The translations under genes and the position numbers were made by a program. The notes beneath the pieces are model-generated. The model was not told where the DNA came from. It made no database searches and saw only the letters and a list, made by a program, of their open reading frames with translations. Shown here piece after piece: positions 16,414-22,742 of a stretch of 46,550 nt of DNA. The stretch comes from Anaerofustis stercorihominis (GTDB taxonomy: Bacteria > Bacillota > Clostridia > Eubacteriales > Anaerofustaceae), in the NCBI GenBank assembly GCA_015058295.1, contig SVCP01000010.1, positions 1 through 46,550 of the forward strand. Reading direction: 5' to 3'. Numbering within the stretch: position 1 is the stretch's first letter; every line of letters begins with the position of its first letter.

Positions 16414-16445
16414 AGCGGTGAGTTTCTCACCGCTTGTTTGTTATT
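16414..16445 (+). terminator. Intra-operon hairpin terminator/attenuator
   Basis: AGCGGTGAG (16414-16422), loop TTT, CTCACCGCT (16426-16434), then TGTTTGTTATT. The interrupted T tract suggests partial termination, so the transporter's binding protein would be made in excess over permease and ATPase. Confidence 0.65.
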
Positions 16446-16484
16446 ATCAGGTATTATATATTACAATGAAAGCCGGTGAATAAA

Positions 16485-17141
16485 ATGGGCGGTAATGCTA
16501 TAAATTACGGGCTTCTGCTTCAGCAGATGCTCTCGGCAACATTTGTTTCTCTTGAATTATTCTTTTTTACGACAATTGCAGCAATCCCTCTCGGACTTCT
16601 CGTTACGGTAATGAGAATGTCACGGGTAAAGATAATAAATATTCCCACGAGGATATATATTCTGCTTATGAGGGGAACACCACTCATGCTTCAGCTTATG
16701 TTTATGTATTATGCGCTGAAACCTCTCTTCGGCATACAGCTTCCGAGAATGACTGCGGCGGTAGTGGCATATATACTGAACTATGCGGCGTATTTCTGCG
16801 AAATATTCCGAGGAGGAATTGAGGCTATCGACAACGGGCAGTATGAGGCGGCAAAAGTCCTCGGTTACACTCAGGTGGATACGTTTTTTAAAATAATTCT
16901 TCCGCAGGTAGTGAAGATAATACTGCCTTCTATGAGCAATGAATTTATCACCCTTGTAAAGGATACGGCCCTTGCGCAGATAATTGCCGTAAACGAACTG
17001 ATGAAGATAACGGAATACTGGGTTACGGGCTCGGTAAATATGACGCCGTTTGTCATTGCCGGAGTATTCTATCTCACGATGAATGCGGTGGTGACGAGAG
17101 TGTTTGATTTTATGGAAAAGAAACTCAGTTATTACAGATAG
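16485..17141 (+). CDS. Polar amino acid ABC transporter permease
   Basis: A 218-residue protein of the HisM/GlnP type with five spans. The cytoplasmic EAA loop is clear ([20 protein letters not shown], then LGYTQ near residues 106-130), which docks onto the ATPase. The family motif [16 protein letters not shown] is near 61-76. The ATG at 16485 is favoured because GGTGA (16475-16479) lies 5 bases upstream; a GTG at 16476 in the same frame is possible. It forms the membrane channel with the binding protein and the ATPase encoded on either side. Confidence 0.93.
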   Translation: MGGNAINYGLLLQQMLSATFVSLELFFFTTIAAIPLGLLVTVMRMSRVKIINIPTRIYILLMRGTPLMLQLMFMYYALKPLFGIQLPRMTAAVVAYILNYAAYFCEIFRGGIEAIDNGQYEAAKVLGYTQVDTFFKIILPQVVKIILPSMSNEFITLVKDTALAQIIAVNELMKITEYWVTGSVNMTPFVIAGVFYLTMNAVVTRVFDFMEKKLSYYR

Positions 17142-17148
17142 GTGTGTT

Positions 17149-17895
17149 ATGGACGTATTGAGAGCAGACAATATAAGAAAAACTTTCGGAGATACTGAAG
17201 TACTCCGCGGTATATCTCTCAGGGTGAAAAAGGGGGAGGTGCTTGCAGTCATCGGGCCGTCGGGCTCAGGAAAAAGCACACTTCTCAGATGCATAACCCA
17301 GCTTGAGAAGGTTGATGAAGGAAGTATAGAGATTTCAGGGATAAAGTTTGTGGAAAACGGTGTGTACGGCGACAGCAAAACATGCCGTGATGCGCTTCTT
17401 TGCAGCGGGCTTGTATTTCAGAACTTCAATCTGTTTCCGCATTTCAGTGTACTGGAAAATGTTATGCACCCACCGGTGAATGTACTGAAAAAGGACAAGG
17501 AGGAAACAAGACTCCTTGCCATGTCTCTTCTTGAGAAAATGGGGCTTGCGGATAAGGCCGATTCTTATCCGTTTCAGCTTTCCGGCGGGCAGAAACAGAG
17601 GGTATCCATTGCGAGGGCACTTGCGATGAAGCCGGATATTCTGATGTTTGATGAACCGACAAGCGCACTTGATCCGGAGCTGACAGGTGAAATACTCAAA
17701 GTAATGAGAGATCTTGCAAAAGACAATATGACGATGGTTGTGGTAACCCATGAAATGAAATTTGCAAGGGAAGTTGCGGATTATGTCATATTTATGGAAA
17801 ACGGTGTAATCATCGAGGAAGCAAAGGCGGACGAAATTTTCAACTCCGCAAATGAAAGAACGAGAGCTTTCCTTGAGGGTTATTCGGGACTGTAG
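17149..17895 (+). CDS. Polar amino acid ABC transporter ATP-binding protein
   Basis: A 248-residue ABC ATPase. Walker A GPSGSGKS near residues 37-44, Q-loop (FQNFNLFPH) near 90, signature LSGGQKQR near 144-151, Walker [15 protein letters not shown] near 164-177 and switch His in [10 protein letters not shown] near 202. It powers uptake by the permease encoded 7 bases upstream. The start is ATG 17149, after AGGTGTGTT; in-frame codons further upstream overlap the permease. The family is the HisP/GlnQ type, fitting the rest of the operon. Confidence 0.96.
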   Translation: MDVLRADNIRKTFGDTEVLRGISLRVKKGEVLAVIGPSGSGKSTLLRCITQLEKVDEGSIEISGIKFVENGVYGDSKTCRDALLCSGLVFQNFNLFPHFSVLENVMHPPVNVLKKDKEETRLLAMSLLEKMGLADKADSYPFQLSGGQKQRVSIARALAMKPDILMFDEPTSALDPELTGEILKVMRDLAKDNMTMVVVTHEMKFAREVADYVIFMENGVIIEEAKADEIFNSANERTRAFLEGYSGL

Positions 17896-17912
17896 TATAT
17901 TTAACATTTATA

Positions 17913-17937
17913 AGGCAGGGAAACCTGTCTTTTTTTA
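17913..17937 (+). terminator. Terminator of the amino acid transporter operon
   Basis: AGGCAGG (17913-17919), loop GAAA, CCTGTCT (17924-17930), then a T run. The same stem sequence with a different loop recurs at 29330-29352. Confidence 0.8.
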
Positions 17938-18007
17938 TTTGCTTCGGATAAGTGAGGTTCTGGGTGGGGTAAAATATTCAGTAAGTGAATAAAAAACGGA
18001 GGAAATT

Positions 18008-18844
18008 ATGAAGGAAAAAACGATAACAGAAGAAAGAATGAATTTATTCCGGGAGTATCTTCTGCAGGAAGAGAAAAGTGAAGCTACGGTGGAGAAATAT
18101 ATGCGGGATATCAGATTTTTCGCGCATTTCGCAGGAGAGGAAGCTGTCACAAAGGATATAGTAAAGCGTTACAAGGAGCATCTTATAAATGCGGGATATG
18201 CGGTGAGTTCGGTGAATTCCATGCTTGCGGGGCTGAACAGCTTCCTGTCATTTTTCGGGTGGGGAGAATGTAAGGTGAAAAACATACGTCAGCAGAGGGA
18301 TGTGTACTGCAGGGAGGAGAAAAATCTGACGAAGGAGGAATATCTCAGGCTTATCGGGGCGTGCGGGAAAAACTCACAGCTGAAGCTGATAATTCAGAGC
18401 ATATGTTCTACGGGGATAAGGGTGTCTGAGCTGAAATATTTCACGGTGGAAGGACTGAGAGAGGGAGAAATCACTGTGAGGTGCAAGGGGAAGGTCAGGA
18501 GAATACTGATCCCGTCGAAGTTAAGGAAGATGCTCATGGGGTATGCCAAGAAATGCGGGATAGCTTCCGGGTGCGTTTTTGTGGGGCGGAGCGGGAAAGC
18601 GCTTCACAGGACGCAGATATGGAGAATGATGAAGTCATTGTGCAGGAAAGCGGGAGTGGAGGAGAGCAAGGTATTTCCGCACAATCTGAGGAAATTATTT
18701 GCGAAGACGTTTTACAGGATTGAGAAGGACATTGCGAAGCTTGCGGACATATTGGGGCACAGCAGTATAAACACTACGAGGATATATATTATGAGTACGG
18801 GGGTTGAGCATCTGAGGAAAATTGAGAAGCTGGGGCTGGTGTGA
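18008..18844 (+). CDS. Tyrosine recombinase (XerC/D-like; candidate DNA invertase)
   Basis: A 278-residue integrase with an N-terminal SAM-like core-binding domain (about 1-100) and a catalytic domain that is complete: Arg near 138 (STGIRVSEL), Lys near 163 (CKGKVRRI), HNLRK near 225-229 (His, Arg), LGHSS with His near 251, and the Tyr nucleophile near 260 (TTRIYIM). It cuts and rejoins DNA through a 3'-phosphotyrosine. GGAGGAAATT gives a strong start. It is not next to phage genes. The palindromic inverted repeats at 19010 and 19291 downstream are plausible targets, and the surface-protein operon lies beyond. C. difficile RecV is a known example of an orphan recombinase flipping surface-gene promoters; the parallel here is inference. 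Confidence 0.92.
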   Translation: MKEKTITEERMNLFREYLLQEEKSEATVEKYMRDIRFFAHFAGEEAVTKDIVKRYKEHLINAGYAVSSVNSMLAGLNSFLSFFGWGECKVKNIRQQRDVYCREEKNLTKEEYLRLIGACGKNSQLKLIIQSICSTGIRVSELKYFTVEGLREGEITVRCKGKVRRILIPSKLRKMLMGYAKKCGIASGCVFVGRSGKALHRTQIWRMMKSLCRKAGVEESKVFPHNLRKLFAKTFYRIEKDIAKLADILGHSSINTTRIYIMSTGVEHLRKIEKLGLV

Positions 18845-18887
18845 TGCTTGGCTGAATGAACGAATACTGAGGTTTTTTTCTATTTGT

Positions 18888-19000
18888 CAATCCCTCCCGA
18901 CACGGCAGAGCCGTGCCACCCTCCCTTACTAAGGGAGGGCTTGGACAATCCCCCCCTGCAAAATCGAAGATTTTGCTTTCTCCCTTTACATAAGGCGGCA
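18888..19000. repeat. TCCCTCC-type hairpin repeats (family A, two units)
   Basis: Unit 1 (18888-18940): CAATCCCTCCC, hairpin CACGGC-AGA-GCCGTG, then CCCTCCCTTACTAAGGGAGGG, itself a hairpin. Unit 2 (18945-19000): ACAATCCCCCC, hairpin GCAAAATC-GAA-GATTTTGC, then a degenerate CTCCCTTTACATAAGG. The same layout recurs at 19321-19375 and 44441-44496, with the same or other central hairpins. It is non-coding. The 18845-19009 gap holds nothing else I can name. Confidence 0.75.
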
Positions 19001-19009
19001 TAAAAAAAT

Positions 19010-19031
19010 AACATAATTCACATTATGTTAC
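19010..19031 (+). repeat. Left inverted repeat (recombination site candidate)
   Basis: Identical over 22 bp to the reverse complement of 19291-19312. It contains 8-bp palindrome arms around TCAC; here the arms extend to 9 bp. Confidence 0.85.
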
Positions 19032-19077
19032 ACTTTCTCGTTATAAGTACGCAGATGCACCTATGTCATCGATTACG

Positions 19078-19106
19078 AGTATACCACTGAAGGACAAAAA
19101 ATGCAA
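19078..19106 (-). promoter_or_regulatory. Promoter inside the invertible segment, facing left
   Basis: On the minus strand: TTGCAT (19106-19101), exactly 17 bases, TATACT (19083-19078). Start would be near 19071, about 40 bp inside the left repeat. If the segment flipped between its repeats, the -10 would sit at 19239-19244 on the plus strand and transcription would run through the right repeat into the operon starting at 19485. Confidence 0.65.
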
Positions 19107-19290
19107 GTACCAACAGTGAAAAAACGGATTTAAATTAATTGTAAAGTAAATTGATACAATTCATCTTACATATGACATCAAAACGACACCCTTAAATCAT
19201 TTATTTTTAACAATGATTATAAAGGGTGTACCTTTATATGCTCTTTGAATTGCAATTCATTTATTAGTCGTATTTTCACTGATGCACAAA

Positions 19291-19312
19291 GTAACATAAT
19301 GTGAATTATGTT
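19291..19312 (-). repeat. Right inverted repeat (recombination site candidate)
   Basis: Exact inverted copy of 19010-19031, with palindrome centre GTGA. The flank beyond it (GCGTGGGG) does not match the flank of the left copy. Confidence 0.85.
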
Positions 19313-19320
19313 GCGTGGGG

Positions 19321-19422
19321 ACAATCCCTCCCTGAACGGCGGAGCCGTTCTTTCTCTCCCTTACTAAGGGCGGGCCGACCCTCTCAGTCAGCTATGCTGA
19401 CAGCTCTCCCAGGGGGTGAGCC
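19321..19422. repeat. Hairpin repeats upstream of the surface operon (families A and B)
   Basis: 19321-19375 is a family A unit: ACAATCCCTCC, hairpin GAACGGC-GGA-GCCGTTC, then CTCCCTTACTAAGGGCGGG. 19376-19422 is a family B unit: CCCTCTCAG, hairpin GTCAGC-TAT-GCTGAC, AGCTCTCCC. A close copy of B is at 44616-44649. Transcripts from a flipped promoter would carry these hairpins in their leader. A weak plus-strand promoter (TTGTAT 19428-19433, 19-base spacer, TATAGA 19453-19458) follows and may give low basal expression. Confidence 0.65.
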
Positions 19423-19484
19423 TGTACTTGTATATGATGCCGTATGGCTACATATAGACAATCTTGAAGAAAGGAGAAAATAAT

Positions 19485-20195
19485 ATGAAGACAAGAAATA
19501 AGGCTTTGCTCACAGTACTTTGCGCTATTTTGCTGGTAGTTGTTTCTGTAATGGGAACACTCGCGTACCTTACAGATGATGATTCTGTAGTAAATACATT
19601 TACAGTGGGAAAAGTTGAGCTGATACTTGACGAAACAGATGTGAAAACTGACGGAACAAAGGATACAAATGAACGTGTGAAAGAAAACGAATATCATCTT
19701 ATTCCGGGACACACATACATCAAAGATCCGACAGTAACAGTAAAAGCTGACAGTGAAGATTGCTATGTAAGAATGTTTGTTGAAGTTAAAAACCTCAATC
19801 AGCTTACAGAAGTTCTCACAGCTGAAGAATACTACGGAGCATATGGAAACGGTAAGGTATTCCTTTTACAGACACTTTGTGTAGATGAAGAAGGTAATCT
19901 GACATGGGATGCTGATAAATGGGCATTTGCAGGTTACACAGAAGCAACAGCTGAAGGTGGTGCTGTTACAGGTACATATGAATTCCGTTATGTAGAAACT
20001 GCTGATGACAAAGTTGCAAAAGCTGATACAGACACAGTTCTTCCGGCATTGTTCACAGACATCACACTTCCGGGCGCACCGTTTGACAACGAAGAAATGG
20101 TAGGTCTTGAAACTGTAAAGATCAATGTATATGCACAGGCTATCCAGGCTGACGGATTCGACACAGCTGCAAAGGCATGGGCAGAATGGAACTAG
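19485..20195 (+). CDS. SipW-type (TasA/camelysin-like) surface protein 1
   Basis: A 236-residue protein. The N-terminus is a SipW-class signal peptide: basic start, hydrophobic core, then GTLAYLTDDD near residues 24-33 and NTFTVGKVEL near 37-46. Proteins with this signature are cut by the archaeal-like signal peptidase SipW and assemble as extracellular fibres (TasA) or related matrix proteins. The body is an acidic beta-rich domain with PTVTVKADSEDCYVRMFVEV, a motif shared with its neighbours. AAGGAG lies 8 bases upstream of ATG 19485; an in-frame TTG at 19464 is less likely. It is the first gene of a seven-gene operon running to 27631. Confidence 0.82.
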   Translation: MKTRNKALLTVLCAILLVVVSVMGTLAYLTDDDSVVNTFTVGKVELILDETDVKTDGTKDTNERVKENEYHLIPGHTYIKDPTVTVKADSEDCYVRMFVEVKNLNQLTEVLTAEEYYGAYGNGKVFLLQTLCVDEEGNLTWDADKWAFAGYTEATAEGGAVTGTYEFRYVETADDKVAKADTDTVLPALFTDITLPGAPFDNEEMVGLETVKINVYAQAIQADGFDTAAKAWAEWN

Positions 20196-20232
20196 TTTTT
20201 ATTGCATGAACTGATTAACGAAAGGAAGAGTT

Positions 20233-20991
20233 ATGAAAAAGCTTAAGAAAACATTACTGGCATTGATCCTTGTATCGCTTGCTGTATGCGTTGTGGGAAC
20301 AACACTTGCGTGGCTTACTGATGACACCGAAGACGTTGTAAACACATTTTCACCGAGCAACATTGACGTAAAACTCGAAGAAACACCGAATACGAATACT
20401 GACGGCGAAGACGGAAATGACGCATGGTTCGGAAAGATGGTTCCCGGCTGGAAGCTTGACAAAGACCCGAAAGCATGGGTTGAAGAAGGAAGCGAAGAAT
20501 GTTATCTGTTTGTGAAAATCGGAACAAACGAAGGTTACAGCATTGAAGCAAAAACTGATGCAAACGATAAAGTAACATACCATATCGGAAATGTTGCAAA
20601 TGGTGAATACATCGTTTACGCAGTAGATTCGCAGTGGGAAGCTGTTCCGAATACTGAAAATGTATTCTATATGGTTATCGACGAAGAATCCGAAATGGGT
20701 GAAGGCGAAAACAAATACAACATTCTCGGTGCCGGTACATACGTTGACCCGATGGGCGGAACTGTAGATGTAACGATCAGCTGGGATGACAACCAGGTGG
20801 CTACAAAACCGTCTGTAACAGAACAGATGATGGAAGAATTGGAGGATCCGGCAAAGTATCCGCAGCTCACATTCAAAGCTTACGCAGTACAGCTCTGGAA
20901 AACAAACAAGCCGGCTGCAGGTGCAACAGATGCTGAAATAGAAGCAGCACAGTTCACTCCGGCAGAAGCATGGGCACTTGCGCAGCAGTAA
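20233..20991 (+). CDS. SipW-type surface protein 2
   Basis: A 252-residue protein with the SipW-class signal VGTTLAWLTDDTEDVVNTFS near residues 21-40. The body carries the neighbour motif in the form DPKAWVEEGSEECYLFVKIG near 81-100. This matches the position and spacing seen in surface protein 1, so the two are diverged paralogues. A Pro/Thr/Asp-rich acidic segment (NTNTDGEDGND) follows the signal. AAAGGAAGAG gives the start, 37 bases after the previous stop. Expected to be a fibre subunit or accessory protein outside the cell; this is inferred from the signal type and operon. Confidence 0.8.
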   Translation: MKKLKKTLLALILVSLAVCVVGTTLAWLTDDTEDVVNTFSPSNIDVKLEETPNTNTDGEDGNDAWFGKMVPGWKLDKDPKAWVEEGSEECYLFVKIGTNEGYSIEAKTDANDKVTYHIGNVANGEYIVYAVDSQWEAVPNTENVFYMVIDEESEMGEGENKYNILGAGTYVDPMGGTVDVTISWDDNQVATKPSVTEQMMEELEDPAKYPQLTFKAYAVQLWKTNKPAAGATDAEIEAAQFTPAEAWALAQQ

Positions 20992-21073
20992 GGTGCTCCG
21001 TAACAATTAAGTTGTAAACGGCGATGATCAGGCCGTTTATATAAAAATTTATTTCGAAAGGAAACAAAAAGAC

Positions 21074-22000
21074 ATGAAAAAGAAAACAATGGCAATCGTT
21101 CTTGTTGTATGTCTTCTCGCTACAGCTCTTGTAAGCGGAACACTTGCATACTTCACAGATACAGATGAAGCCACAAACGTATTCACAATGGGTAACGTTC
21201 AGATCGTACAGAACGAACAGCAGCGTGTTCTTGGTGAAACAGAAGCAGATACAGATCATGAATGCACACAAATACAAGGAGATGGACTTGAAACATTCGA
21301 AGACAATAAGGTAGCATTCCCCGCTGTTCTTAACAAACTTCAGCCGAAGGAAGATATCACAGTTAACGGTTACGATTTCACAATCCGTAAACTCGAAGGT
21401 AACTACATTGACAAAATCGTTAACGTATACAACACAGGTTCAAAAGATGCTTACGTTCGTACAATCATCGCTATCCCGAATATGAACGGATATGATGATT
21501 CTCTGGATGCTTCTGAAAATCCGTTCCACTGGAACTATCTTGATGCTACAGACTTCGAAGATGGTGTAGGTTGGGACTGGAATGGTTCTGATGATGCAGA
21601 TGTTGCTCCTCAGTTAGATAAAGTTCCTGACGTAACAATCGGTGGTAAATCTTATGATATTTATGTAGCTACATACAATGAAGCTCTTGCGCCGGGAGCG
21701 TTCACATCTCCGTCAATGGTAGGTTTCTATCTCCATGACACAGTTAACTACGGTGAACATACTGAAGTTGTAAACGGTAAGGAAATTTACCATGAAGAAG
21801 GTTACTTCTTCATAAAGAAAGATGGTTCTGTAAAATCTCTTACAGACTGGATCAAAGCTGATGAAGATGGCATTGCTACACTTGATATTCTCGTAGCTAC
21901 ACAGGCTGTTCAGACAGAAGGCTTTGATGATGCTTGGGAAGCACTTGATGAAGCATTCAAAGACATCACAAAGACAAACCATCCGTGGATTGAAGAATAA
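21074..22000 (+). CDS. SipW-type surface protein 3
   Basis: A 308-residue protein with the signal SGTLAYFTDTDEATNVFTMG near residues 21-40, the closest of the set to the TasA/CalY consensus. The body has IVNVYNTGSKDAYVRTIIAI near 115-134, the family's shared 'variably phrased N-T-G-x-x-D-A-Y-V-R' motif, and a Trp-rich segment (DGVGWDWNGSDDAD). GAAAGGAAAC precedes the ATG. Codon use is strongly biased to the same preferred codons as alaS, suggesting that this is an abundant product, possibly the major fibre subunit. A structured spacer (22033-22097) follows before the next gene. Confidence 0.82.
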   Translation: MKKKTMAIVLVVCLLATALVSGTLAYFTDTDEATNVFTMGNVQIVQNEQQRVLGETEADTDHECTQIQGDGLETFEDNKVAFPAVLNKLQPKEDITVNGYDFTIRKLEGNYIDKIVNVYNTGSKDAYVRTIIAIPNMNGYDDSLDASENPFHWNYLDATDFEDGVGWDWNGSDDADVAPQLDKVPDVTIGGKSYDIYVATYNEALAPGAFTSPSMVGFYLHDTVNYGEHTEVVNGKEIYHEEGYFFIKKDGSVKSLTDWIKADEDGIATLDILVATQAVQTEGFDDAWEALDEAFKDITKTNHPWIEE

Positions 22001-22032
22001 TTTAATTTTAATTTAACTTAAAATTACATACC

Positions 22033-22097
22033 GCCCTCTCGATGAGAGGGCATATGAGAGTGGCCGGAGGGGATTTCCTTTCGGATATTCTCATATG
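22033..22097 (+). other. Tandem stem-loops in the surface operon
   Basis: A hairpin GCCCTCTC-GAT-GAGAGGGC (22033-22051) is followed by a long stem-loop with arms CATATGAGA (22051-22059) and TCTCATATG (22089-22097) closing inner CCGG/CCTTTCGG pairing. Neither has a T tract. They may set transcript stability or processing between protein 3 and the downstream genes, or attenuate. Confidence 0.55.
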
Positions 22098-22167
22098 AGA
22101 GAAAAGGTGTGAATTTACAACTATTTTTGTGCAACATTTTTATTTCAACAACGGAAAGGGGAAAAGT

Positions 22168-22731
22168 ATGAAGAAGAAAATACTTGTTTTATCTTTCGTC
22201 ATGCTATTGTTCGCTGTTGCGACAGGCAGTACACTCGCTTATTTCAATGCGGAGGATACGGCTCACAACGTCATCACATCCGGCGGCGTGGATATTGATC
22301 TGACAGAGTGGAGTGACGAAGATATGACGATTCCTTATCCGACGGAGAAGGTTCCGGTTATGCCGGGGACAACTGTGGATAAGGTGGTTGTTGTAGAGAA
22401 TCTTGAGGACGATGCATGGATTCGTGCATCATATGTCGTTACGGTTTTCGACAGCAAAGGCGAAGTGATGGATCTTGACAAAGACGAGCTTGACAGGATC
22501 ATACATATCGCAACAGGCGAAGACTGGACAGAAAAAGACGGCTGGTTCTACTACAACAAGTCAGTAAGCAGAGGCGAAGTAACAACTCCGCTGTTTTGTG
22601 AAGTGGTCTTTGACGGCCCTAACATGACGAACGAATATCAGGGCTGCGAATTCACTATCGACGTGGAAGCAGATGCAGTTCAGTCAGCAAACAACGGTGC
22701 AACAGCACTGGAAGCTGCAGGCTGGGAGTAA
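22168..22731 (+). CDS. SipW-type surface protein 4
   Basis: A 187-residue protein. Signal: GSTLAYFNAEDTAHNVITSG near residues 20-39. The body has VMPGTTVDKVVVVENLEDDA then WIRASYVVTV, the same fold core as the others (partner 26322-26900 has VVIKNTGDTDAFIRAAIVVT). These two smaller proteins are most alike and bracket the adhesin gene. AACGGAAAGGGG precedes ATG 22168. The stop is 11 bases before the adhesin gene, so they are tightly coupled. Likely an accessory subunit joining adhesin and fibre; that role is inference. Confidence 0.78.
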   Translation: MKKKILVLSFVMLLFAVATGSTLAYFNAEDTAHNVITSGGVDIDLTEWSDEDMTIPYPTEKVPVMPGTTVDKVVVVENLEDDAWIRASYVVTVFDSKGEVMDLDKDELDRIIHIATGEDWTEKDGWFYYNKSVSRGEVTTPLFCEVVFDGPNMTNEYQGCEFTIDVEADAVQSANNGATALEAAGWE

Positions 22732-22742
22732 GGAGGTAGAGT

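Larger units (their letters stand above)
19010..19312. other. Putative invertible promoter segment (phase switch), present state OFF
   Basis: Exact 22-bp inverted repeats at 19010-19031 and 19291-19312 bound 259 bp with no gene. Each repeat contains the palindrome AACATAAT-TCAC-ATTATGTT (centre GTGA in the right copy), the arm-spacer-arm layout used by tyrosine recombinases, and the inverted centres predict inversion rather than excision. A strong promoter inside points left, away from the surface operon. A long imperfect hairpin (ACACCCTT 19186-19193 with AAGGGTGT 19222-19229) lies mid-segment and may insulate it, and a perfect palindrome GAATTGCAATTC lies at 19247-19258. No target-site duplication flanks the repeats, which argues against a simple transposon relic. 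Function is inference. Confidence 0.6.

Noticed and set aside
18008-18844. Phage or integrative element integrase
   Set aside because: No phage, conjugation or excision genes and no tRNA attachment site are nearby; an orphan recombinase serving a local switch fits better.
19032-19110. Short open frame inside the segment (TLSRYKYADAPMSSITSIPL...) as a transposase relic
   Set aside because: It has no start with a ribosome binding site, is under 40 codons and matches no transposase motif I know.
19010-19312. Miniature inverted-repeat transposon instead of a switch
   Set aside because: Not excluded, but no target-site duplication flanks the repeats, the repeats are internally palindromic with opposed centres, and the promoter plus recombinase context fits inversion better.
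18888-19422. CRISPR array
   Set aside because: Units vary in length, the constant parts are hairpin frames rather than identical direct repeats, and there are no spacers of uniform size or cas genes.
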